Below, piece after piece: positions 57,997-64,000 of a stretch of 64,000 nucleotides of DNA. Position numbers and translations under genes: made by a program. This DNA is from Oscillospiraceae bacterium (GTDB lineage: Bacteria > Bacillota > Clostridia > Oscillospirales > CAG-272). The stretch spans positions 62,001 to 126,000 of the forward strand of contig SVTJ01000002.1 in NCBI GenBank assembly GCA_015063845.1, given 5' to 3'. The stretch's first letter is position 1; each line of letters starts with the position of its first letter. A model generated the notes under the pieces. It was not told the DNA's origin. It saw only the letters and a list, made by a program, of their open reading frames with translations, and did not search any database.

Positions 57997-58350
57997 TCAT
58001 AATTTTGCTTTTGGTTTGGTGTATTGCGAGATAAGAAGCTCAAGCCGGTTTTTCTCATCAAATGTCAACAACTCTGCATTCTCGTCAGCTGCTATGTATA
58101 ATTTTTTTAATACATCGAGTTCTGTGTCTGTCATATACATTCGATTCATATAGTAGCCTGAAACGACGTACACACCTCCGCCATGTTTACCTGTTTGCGT
58201 ATAGATAGGCTCTGTCAGACTTAAAACTTCTATATCTCGCTGGATAGTCCTCATGGAAACACCCAACTCGGACGCTAAATTGCGCATGTTTTCATATCTG
58301 CGTCGGCACAGTATTTTCATAATTTCGTATCTTCGTTCGGTCGCTCCCAT
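57997..58350 (-). CDS. Small DeoR/WYL-type HTH regulator (HTH_11), island regulator B
   Basis: A 117-aa protein with an HTH_11 winged helix (about residues 4-62: MRNLASELGVSMRTIQRDIEVL, wing GKHGGGVYVV) and a helical C-terminal tail. No WYL domain. It is homologous in layout to regulator A. First gene of the ACP operon, overlapping the next gene if the upstream ATG is used. The palindrome in its own promoter suggests autoregulation and control of the operon. Confidence 0.86.
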   Translation of the reverse strand: MGATERRYEIMKILCRRRYENMRNLASELGVSMRTIQRDIEVLSLTEPIYTQTGKHGGGVYVVSGYYMNRMYMTDTELDVLKKLYIAADENAELLTFDEKNRLELLISQYTKPKAKL

Positions 58351-58376
58351 AAGGTTCTCACCTCCAATCCAACAAC

Positions 58377-58413
58377 ATTCTAAAGCTTAACCCAGACAAC
58401 TACTGTCCGGGTT
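58377..58413 (-). promoter_or_regulatory. GACA-N5-TGTC regulatory promoter of the ACP operon
   Basis: A 25-bp palindrome, AACCC-n-GACA-N5-TGTC-n-GGGTT (58389-58413), precedes TAGAAT (58382-58377) by exactly 12 bases on the - strand. It is the most complete palindrome of the set and shares the CCC/GGG flanks with the site at 40738. Confidence 0.78.
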
Positions 58414-58456
58414 AAAAAATATTTTTGGAAAATTAGAGAGAAATTTTTGGTTATAG

Positions 58457-58516
58457 CAGAAAAGAAAAAACAATGTTGGGCGTTTTTTGATACGCGTTTT
58501 TATTCCCAACATTGTT
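58457..58516 (-). terminator. Intrinsic terminator of the HTH_36 gene
   Basis: A 12-bp outer stem, AACAATGTTGGG with CCCAACATTGTT and a 24-base loop, is followed on the - strand by TTTTTTCTTTT. Confidence 0.7.
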
Positions 58517-58606
58517 ATCTTATTTTCTGTTATAATTATTTATATTGATATAGTTAACCTTGTAGGTCCATCGTGACACCAGCCTTTGTTCAGTAGGTAG
58601 AAACAC

Positions 58607-58897
58607 TTATCCCTTGGTTGTGCGGTGTTGATTTAAATGGGGTATGGTGTAGAGCAGAGTGCTGTTAGCACCGTTTGTACGATAACGTTGCTCAACTTTT
58701 ACGTAGCCATGTGAGATCAGATCTGCGAGAGCGCGTTTTACGGTGGATTTGGATAATGACAGATCTGATGCTATACGACGCTCGGACGGCCAACATTGAC
58801 CGTCCGAGTTTGCTCTGTTTACAAGATACATGTAAACGGATATGGCTCGATTTGGTAGGTTATCAGAATAGATCGAGTCAAAATAATTCAAGAACAA
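58607..58897 (-). CDS. HTH_36 protein of conjugative-element type
   Basis: A 96-aa winged-helix protein: RAISVYMYLVNRANSDGQCWPSERRIA followed by SLSKSTVKRALADLISHGYV and a basic end. This family occurs in plasmid and ICE replication or transfer modules. The start is TTG (58897 or 58891) with GGAGG four to ten bases upstream, overlapping the end of the TraG relic, as in an original operon. Probably a leftover of the element backbone. Confidence 0.75.
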   Translation of the reverse strand: MFLNYFDSIYSDNLPNRAISVYMYLVNRANSDGQCWPSERRIASDLSLSKSTVKRALADLISHGYVKVEQRYRTNGANSTLLYTIPHLNQHRTTKG

Positions 58898-59451
58898 ATA
58901 TCCTCCTTTGGAGTGCCTTTGCTATGTTTTAGACGGCGCATTTCCGCGTCGGTGGTAGGGAAGGGGCTTTCCCGCATATTGTTTTCAACGAGAAAACTGC
59001 CGGATGGGATTTCGCTGTCTTCTTTGGTTTTGTCTGAATTTTTATGGTATTTATTTGTGATTTCTTCTATTGGCTTTTCCTTGGTCGCATAGCGAATAAC
59101 ACTTATATCTCTTATAGGTACGCAGTAGGGCTCAGATTCAAATTCTATACCCCACTCAAAGAACAGTTTTAATTTTACTTTTATCGGATAGGATCCCGTT
59201 TTGGTAACAATAAAAGTTCCTTTAGGCAGGGATTTTAACTAATCCGGTGTCATCAGCGCTCTTTCTATCATTTGCAGAGAACGTGAAGGATCGTTTTTGC
59301 TGTGGTTGACAGATCCTGATTGTACCGTTTTGTTAAAATATGATTTTGATGGCTTACCCAGTATTGATATGATTGATTTGGTTGAAAAAACTGGATATCC
59401 ACATATATGTTTTTCTTTATTAATTCTAACACTTTTTCTAACACTTTTCAA
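58888..59451 (-). pseudogene. TraG/VirD4-type conjugative coupling protein, C-terminal remnant with nonsense codon
   Basis: Reading the - strand gives VFSTKSIISILGKPSKSYF and SVNHSKNDPSRSLQMIE, then ALMTPD-stop-LKSLPKGTFIVTKTGSYP and KVKLKLFFEWGIEF. This resembles the end of the T4SS coupling protein, where DELKSLPKG is usual, so a Glu codon has become TAG at 59239-59241. The frame is otherwise open across the stop to 58888. The N-terminal ATPase part is missing. It shows that the island derives from an ICE that can no longer make this protein. Confidence 0.7.
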
Positions 59452-59597
59452 AAAATGGTGTTAGAATGGGGGTTTGAGCGGTATAAAGGGGAGTGGGTAT
59501 TTTTGATGTCAAAAAGTCGCGAAAGCCTTGTAAACGCTAGGGGTTTAGCGTACGATAAGGTGGGTTATAATCACCTATGTTATTGAGCGGATGACTT

Positions 59598-59644
59598 ACT
59601 TGAAACCCGTTTGGGCTCACGCCCACGTGGGTTCGCATTCGAGC
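59598..59644 (+). pseudogene. tRNA-Ser 3'-half-like relic (candidate attR)
   Basis: ACTTGAAACCCGTTTGGG resembles an anticodon loop with TGA, followed by a variable-arm hairpin GGGC-TCAC-GCCC and a T-arm-like GTGGGTTCGCATTC; no acceptor stem or 5' half is present. A 3' half alone is what integration into a tRNA leaves at the far end. The remainder of 59452-59730 shows no gene. Confidence 0.5.
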
Positions 59645-59730
59645 CAAAAGACGTCGGTGAGCTCACTCACCAGCGGCTTGGCGAAGAATCTTCAGCTTGC
59701 AAAGCAAGCTTGAATATCCAACAAAAGAGA

Positions 59731-59752
59731 GGCACCAATAGGGTGCCTTTTT
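59731..59752 (+). terminator. Short terminator-like hairpin
   Basis: GGCACC-aatag-GGTGCC is followed by TTTTTG. No gene ends directly upstream. Confidence 0.6.
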
Positions 59753-59772
59753 GTTTTGGCGGAAGATTTGTC

Positions 59773-59801
59773 TTGAAAAAAGAAAGCTTATATGATATAA
59801 T
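59773..59801 (+). promoter_or_regulatory. Promoter of the leucine-rich-repeat gene
   Basis: TTGAAA at 59773-59778 and TATAAT at 59796-59801 with a 17-base spacer and extended -10 TGATATAAT. Confidence 0.75.
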
Positions 59802-59843
59802 TCTAAGTGAAGAAACTATAGTTGCTTATCAAAGGAGGTACTT

Positions 59844-62800
59844 ATGGCGAGAATCTTTACGGAAGAAGAGTTTTACACAGTATATAAAAGCAGGGTCAAG
59901 ATATATTCGGATGCGCTGTATTATGATTCTACATCAAAAGGTTATGATCTTTATCAGGCGTATTACTCCGCTACGCACGAGCTGCAAAGATATCTGGTGC
60001 AGAAGCATATAGGCGAAGGCTTTACCGAAGTGATGGCATACAATATGTATAATCTTTTAACGGGCGGTCCGTTGAAGCCTCCGAAGACCTATGAGTATAT
60101 CAACGCGGACAGATACCCCGAGCTTGGCCGTATGCACAGGGAAGCGGAGGCAGCTCGCGAAAAGTACAACATCTTTGTATGGAACAGATTGGTCAGCTAT
60201 ATAGACAGATGTTATGAAGTAAGAAAGCGTTTGGAATGGAATGCAGTCAAGCCCGAGTATCTTCAGGCGGCAAAGGATTTTGTTGCTATGGAAGACAGGC
60301 TAACAGAGATCAAGGAAAAGGAATACTGGGGATACGGAGAAAACACAAAAAAGTACGACGAGGAGCAGGAGAAAAAGAAGCAAAAATATGAGAACGATTT
60401 CGCGGCTGCTCACCCGGGATACAAGCAAGAGTGTGACGATGCTTATAGAGAAGGACACTATGGCTGGGAAAAAGGTAAAAATTTGCGAAAGGTACAAGAG
60501 AAGTACGGCTTTAAGGAATTCGAGAAAGAAGAAGACGTTATAAGACGCCTTAAGACAATATACTATGACATAATAGAGGATTTGGAAAGACAGGTTTATC
60601 AAAAGCAAAAGTCTCTTGGAAATCTTGAGAACTATACTCGCGCCGTTATCAGAGCGGTCAAGGACAATTATCCAAGGTTTACGGACGAGGAATGCTTGGA
60701 CTACTGGAAAAGGCACTTTGATATTTCTCTGAGTATTCCCACCGAGAAGAAGGTGCAGACTGTCAGTGCCCCGAAGGTCAAGCCTGCCGCTCCAAAGAAA
60801 ACGGTAAAGGCGGCAGAGCCAAAGCCAGTGGCGGCGCCCAAGCCCGTTATACCGACACCTGAGGAGATCAAAAAAAGCTGTCGAATAGGCAGTAAAGGCA
60901 AGCTATTTGAGTATTTTGGCGATGCAGATTACGTAACCTTGCCGAGTGGCATAACCGAAATAAGCGCGCTCGCTTTTGAAAGTGTAAAGCCGCGATTGAG
61001 GGGAGTTGTGCTGCCCGAGGGATTTTGGTGGTTGAATCTCAATACCTTTGCGGATTGTCCGAAGCTGGAGGAGGTTATTTTGCCCAAATCTTTGACGGGT
61101 ATTGGAGAGAGGGCGTTCGCAAACTGTCCGATGCTTAAAACCATAAGCATTCCAAGCGGAATATTGAATATTGCGGAGCACGCATTCGAGGGCTGTGTCG
61201 GTCTGAAAAGTGTGGAGCTTCCCGATGACTGTCTCTACTTCGACTCGTCTTTCCCAAAGACCTGTAAGATCAAGCTCATCCCGGCGGCAAGCGCTGCACA
61301 GCCCACAAACACAGTAAGCGTGTCACAGCCTACAAGTACTGTGCCCACGGAGGATGCTTCGTTCAAAATAGAAAACAAGATATGCAAAAAATATCTTGGC
61401 AGTGAAGAGCACGTGGTCATACCCGACGGTGTTACAAAGATAGGCTCGTCATCATTCGGTAAGGCTCGAAGTTTCCTAAAGAGCGTTGTCATACCCGAAG
61501 GAGTAACGGAGATCGCATCTCTTGCGTTTTGTGAATGTAAGAAGCTTGAGCGCGTCACGTTGCCGAGCTCGTTGCGGATAATCAAAAATCAAGCGTTTTA
61601 TGGCTGTCCTGCTCTGACTGAGATATGCTTGCCAGAGGGTGTGACGAGCATTGACGGCTATGCGTTCGGCGCTTGTCCGAATTTAGGAACTGTGAGTATC
61701 CCAAGCACCGTACAGGAGATCGCGCCAAACGCTTTCTCGGGATGCGATAAGCTGCGGGAGGTAGTCGTGCCCTATGCGCTTAGGACATCAGACGTTTCAA
61801 ACGCATTTCCGCTGAGCTGCAATGTGAAGTTTGCCAAGCTGACGACAACAGGGCAGAGAACAACTACGACAGGGTCTGTAGCCACAGACAATGCTTCCTT
61901 TGAAATAGAAGACGGTATTTGCAGAAAATACAAAGGAAAAAGTACAGACGTTATAATACCCGACGGAGTTATCAAGATAGATCCCTCAACCTTTATCAAG
62001 GCTCGTGGTTTCTTAAAGAGTGTCGTCGTGCCCGAGGGGGTAACGGAAATAGATACAAGTACGTTTTTGGGTTGCGAAAAGTTGGAAAGCGTTACGCTTC
62101 CTACGTCACTGAGGGTAATAAATAAGCTGGCATTCGATCACTGCACAGCACTTACCGAGATCTATCTACCCGAAGGAGTTAAGGAGATCGGTGTCTGCTC
62201 GTTTTTTGGTTGTGAAAACTTGAAGACAGTACGTATTCCAAGCACTGTTCGGGAGATCACGCCATATGCTTTCTCTGGATGCGACAAGCTGACTGAGGTG
62301 GTCGTACCCCATACGCTAAAATCGGCGGATCTTTCAAATGCATTTCCGCCAAACTGCAAGGTGACGTTTGTCGATAAGAAGACAATAGCACAGCAAGCGC
62401 AGACAAGGTCCACGGCAACAGCGGCTTCTGCGCCCATCCCCAAGAGTGACGTATCCGCGCATAATAACGTGGAAAAATATTGCAAGATGAGCGGAAACAG
62501 CTTAATAGGATTTACCGGGGATATGGATTACGTTGTTTTGCCCGATAGTGTTAAAGAAATATATGGCTTTGCATTCGATGACGTAAAAAAGAGCTTAAGA
62601 GTAGTCGTTATACCAGAGGGTGTTACCGAGATACCCGAAAAAACATTTAAAGACTGCACAAATCTCGAAGAGATCCGTTTGCCGAGCTCCTTGAAAAAGA
62701 TAGGGCCTTGGGCATTTGGATACTGTAAAAATCTTAAAAACATCACGTTCCCGAACGGCATTATCAATATTGCCGCGAATGCTTTTGAGGGGTGTCATAG

Positions 62801-62894
62801 CTTGACCGAGGTATCTGTGCCGAGCGGCTGCTATTACAATAAAAACCGCCGCATGGCGTCTTTCCCACAGAATTGCAAGGTGAATATGATATAG
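59844..62894 (+). CDS. Large intracellular BspA-type leucine-rich-repeat protein
   Basis: A 1016-aa protein without signal peptide or membrane helix. Residues 1-290 are a charged, helical, Tyr-rich domain (EEQEKKKQKYEND coiled-coil part) of unknown function; an Ala/Pro/Lys-rich linker (about 300-345) follows, then four LRR_5 blocks (about 350-485, 510-660, 685-840, 870-1015) separated by low-complexity Thr/Ala/Ser linkers. Blocks 2 and 3 are very similar to each other, so the gene grew by internal duplication. Most BspA proteins are secreted; this one is not, by any motif I can see. GGAGGT precedes ATG. Confidence 0.88.
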   Translation: MARIFTEEEFYTVYKSRVKIYSDALYYDSTSKGYDLYQAYYSATHELQRYLVQKHIGEGFTEVMAYNMYNLLTGGPLKPPKTYEYINADRYPELGRMHREAEAAREKYNIFVWNRLVSYIDRCYEVRKRLEWNAVKPEYLQAAKDFVAMEDRLTEIKEKEYWGYGENTKKYDEEQEKKKQKYENDFAAAHPGYKQECDDAYREGHYGWEKGKNLRKVQEKYGFKEFEKEEDVIRRLKTIYYDIIEDLERQVYQKQKSLGNLENYTRAVIRAVKDNYPRFTDEECLDYWKRHFDISLSIPTEKKVQTVSAPKVKPAAPKKTVKAAEPKPVAAPKPVIPTPEEIKKSCRIGSKGKLFEYFGDADYVTLPSGITEISALAFESVKPRLRGVVLPEGFWWLNLNTFADCPKLEEVILPKSLTGIGERAFANCPMLKTISIPSGILNIAEHAFEGCVGLKSVELPDDCLYFDSSFPKTCKIKLIPAASAAQPTNTVSVSQPTSTVPTEDASFKIENKICKKYLGSEEHVVIPDGVTKIGSSSFGKARSFLKSVVIPEGVTEIASLAFCECKKLERVTLPSSLRIIKNQAFYGCPALTEICLPEGVTSIDGYAFGACPNLGTVSIPSTVQEIAPNAFSGCDKLREVVVPYALRTSDVSNAFPLSCNVKFAKLTTTGQRTTTTGSVATDNASFEIEDGICRKYKGKSTDVIIPDGVIKIDPSTFIKARGFLKSVVVPEGVTEIDTSTFLGCEKLESVTLPTSLRVINKLAFDHCTALTEIYLPEGVKEIGVCSFFGCENLKTVRIPSTVREITPYAFSGCDKLTEVVVPHTLKSADLSNAFPPNCKVTFVDKKTIAQQAQTRSTATAASAPIPKSDVSAHNNVEKYCKMSGNSLIGFTGDMDYVVLPDSVKEIYGFAFDDVKKSLRVVVIPEGVTEIPEKTFKDCTNLEEIRLPSSLKKIGPWAFGYCKNLKNITFPNGIINIAANAFEGCHSLTEVSVPSGCYYNKNRRMASFPQNCKVNMI

Positions 62895-62912
62895 GAGCGC
62901 GATAAAAAGCAA

Positions 62913-62946
62913 AAACGGCAAAGGACGAATTCGTCCTTTGCCGTTT
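62913..62946. terminator. Bidirectional intrinsic terminator
   Basis: A perfect 34-base palindrome (AAACGGCAAAGGACGAA and its complement) lies between convergent genes, with A-rich and T-rich tails. Confidence 0.85.
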
Positions 62947-62949
62947 GAT

Positions 62950-63477
62950 TTATTTTCTTTGTAAGAGCTTTCGAACGGACGGAATATCTTCTATTGCCGA
63001 GAAGATGACCACAGAGCCGATAATACCCGCAAGTCCTTGCAGTGCGTTTCCGCCGATACTTGCGAGCGCGCCCATTCCGTAGCCGATGGCGAATGCGTCG
63101 TAGAGCAGATAACCGCCCACCATTATGACCTCGCACAAAAGCGCGACGGCTGCTCGCAGCAAAACTTCCGTATGCCGAGGAAACTTAGAGAGACTTTGAC
63201 ACAGCAAAAAAGCGATCAGAGCCATGAGACCTTTTATAACAGCCGTTGCGGGAGCGTATATTGCCGCGCCGAGAAAGACGTCCGCGAGTGCAGAGCCTAT
63301 CGCTGCCGAGGCGATACCGGGCAAACCAAGACACCACGCGCCTGCGATAACTATCGTATCCCCGAGATTGAAGTATCCAACGGGAAGTGGAATGGATATC
63401 AGCGTTGCCACACACGTGAGAGCTGCAAATACCGCGCAAAAGCAAAGCGTTCTGACAGCGGTCTTTCTTTTTGTCAT
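62950..63477 (-). CDS. ECF transporter S component (vitamin-binding membrane subunit)
   Basis: A 175-aa protein with about six membrane helices, starting MTKRKTAVRTLCFCAVFAAL with NLGDTIVIAGAWCLGLPG and SALADVFLGAAIYAPATAVI, the pattern of the ECF-type riboflavin/HMP S-component superfamily (pfam07155-like). It would capture a vitamin and pair with the shared EcfAAT module encoded elsewhere. The substrate is not readable; no riboswitch is evident in the 175 bases upstream. Confidence 0.88.
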   Translation of the reverse strand: MTKRKTAVRTLCFCAVFAALTCVATLISIPLPVGYFNLGDTIVIAGAWCLGLPGIASAAIGSALADVFLGAAIYAPATAVIKGLMALIAFLLCQSLSKFPRHTEVLLRAAVALLCEVIMVGGYLLYDAFAIGYGMGALASIGGNALQGLAGIIGSVVIFSAIEDIPSVRKLLQRK

Positions 63478-63583
63478 AAAATCATCTCCTTAAAAAAAGT
63501 ATAGCTTATTATAATACAATCAAAAACCATTATCAATTCGCATATTTCACAAGATAAAAAGGCGCTTTTTGTGCAATCTGCCT

Positions 63584-63613
63584 TTGGAAATTTATTGGAA
63601 TTTATGGTATAAT
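63584..63613 (+). promoter_or_regulatory. Promoter of the CarD-like gene
   Basis: TTGGAA at 63584-63589 and TATAAT at 63608-63613 with an 18-base spacer and a TGG extended -10. Confidence 0.65.
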
Positions 63614-63652
63614 TAAAGCGTTGGATTTTAACGCTATATTGGGAGGGGTAGA

Positions 63653-64000
63653 ATGTTTGAGATCGGAAGTCGGGTAGTTTACCGTGCAGAGGGTGTTTGC
63701 GTGGTTTCGGATATAAGAAACGAAAACTTCGGAACGATAGGAAAAGAGGAGCAGTATTATATACTGACCCCCATAAACGACGGTAGATCCACCGTTTTCG
63801 TACCGCTTGCCAATGAGCTGTTGGTTGGATATATGAGAGAGCTGATGAGCGCGGAAGAGATAAACGCAATGGTTGACGAGATCAGGGAAGAGCGACTCGA
63901 GTGGCCGACGGATAACAGAGCTCGAAATAACGTTTTCAAGGAAACACTTGCGCTTGGAGAAAGACGCCAGCTTTGCGTGCTTGTAAACACTGTGACAGAG
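63653..64000 (+). CDS. CarD/CdnL-type transcription factor, N-terminal part (runs off window)
   Basis: The open frame from ATG 63653 (GGGAGGGG upstream) gives MFEIGSRVVYRAEGVCVVSD, then YYILTPINDGRSTVFVPLA, a CarD/TRCF RNA-polymerase interaction Tudor-like domain, followed by helical residues (EEINAMVDEIREERLEW). CarD proteins bind RNA polymerase beta and stabilise promoter complexes. The first 116 residues are visible; the 3' end lies beyond the window. Confidence 0.87.
   Translation, partial: MFEIGSRVVYRAEGVCVVSDIRNENFGTIGKEEQYYILTPINDGRSTVFVPLANELLVGYMRELMSAEEINAMVDEIREERLEWPTDNRARNNVFKETLALGERRQLCVLVNTVTE

Larger units (their letters stand above)
36281..59644. mobile_element. Accessory island at tRNA-Ser, ICE-derived
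   Basis: The left end is tRNA-Ser with an excisionase-like gene and a tyrosine integrase reading toward it. The right end has a TraG/VirD4 pseudogene, a HTH protein typical of conjugative elements and a tRNA 3'-half-like relic at 59598-59644. Cargo between them differs from the flanking core in being richer in regulators, phage-type genes and duplications. The boundaries are inferred; no exact direct repeat of the tRNA 3' end was found. Confidence 0.55.

Noticed and set aside
58161-58175. CCTCCGCCA as a copy of the tRNA-Ser 3' end (attR)
   Set aside because: It lies inside the intact regulator B coding sequence and the match does not extend into the T-arm; chance similarity.
42928-58407. GACA-N5-TGTC sites as LexA (SOS) boxes
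   Set aside because: Gram-positive LexA boxes have the form GAAC-N4-GTTC; the half-sites, spacing and fixed -10 distance differ. A damage link through a PafBC-like layout remains possible and is reported separately.
59611-60012. A 133-codon frame before the leucine-rich-repeat gene
   Set aside because: It covers the tRNA relic, a terminator and the next gene's promoter; no domain and no ribosome site.

Overview
The window reads as the chromosome of a low-to-moderate GC, anaerobic, Gram-positive-type Clostridia bacterium (Bacillota), probably from the gut. Supporting signs are pyruvate:ferredoxin oxidoreductase, RNase M5, a U32 peptidase, a SpoIIQ-like M23 protein, ECF transporter and CarD-like genes, AGGAGG ribosome sites and consensus sigma-A promoters, several with the extended -10 TGATATAAT. 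Species cannot be named from the sequence.

Layout. 1-11.4 kb is core: the end of a sensor kinase, a membrane-anchored protein of unknown family, a catalytically dead HtrA-like protein, two tandem MgtC/SapB proteins, purC, PFOR, a Fur/Zur-type regulator with its zinc-binding lipoprotein, and secG. 11.5-27.4 kb is one long rightward surface-glycan operon: aminotransferase, PglC-type priming transferase, ATP-grasp enzyme, four glycosyltransferases, O-antigen polymerase, UDP-glucuronate 4-epimerase, UDP-glucose dehydrogenase, sugar nucleotidyltransferase, a bifunctional fucokinase/GDP-fucose pyrophosphorylase, fucose mutarotase, then dut. 27.6-35.5 kb is leftward core: GH2 beta-galactosidase, RNase M5, UppP, U32 peptidase, a DHHW/AlgX-like protein and an M23 protein.

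35.6-36.4 kb holds a strong promoter, a tandem array of broken tRNA-Ser 5' halves (two carrying a 109-bp structured insert in the D-loop) and one intact tRNA-Ser(UGA). From there to about 59.6 kb is an accessory island: excisionase-like protein and tyrosine integrase at the left, a TraG/VirD4 pseudogene and a tRNA 3'-half relic at the right. Cargo comprises a sigma/anti-sigma pair, an XRE regulator, a small DeoR/WYL-type HTH regulator, a phage-type lysis set (XhlA-like, Hol44-like holin, DUF1906 glycosidase-like), three signal-less Ig-like (BIG2) proteins with variable C-termini paired with divergent lipoproteins, and a seven-gene operon built around an acyl carrier protein, an AMP-ligase and a BtrH-like protein, again with a small HTH regulator.

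The main discovery candidate is that six palindromes, GACA-N5-TGTC, lie across the island in front of both HTH regulators, the XhlA-holin operon, the DUF1906 gene and two BIG2 genes. In all six a -10-like hexamer TAnAAT follows after exactly 12 bases. This resembles the mycobacterial PafBC damage-promoter layout and ties the holin, the BIG2 cassettes and the ACP operon into one predicted regulon. Two BIG2 genes also share a near-identical 0.95-kb 5' block with different 3' ends, as in a cassette-swapping, polymorphic effector-like locus. After the island the core resumes with an intracellular leucine-rich-repeat protein, an ECF S-component and a CarD-like regulator cut by the window end.
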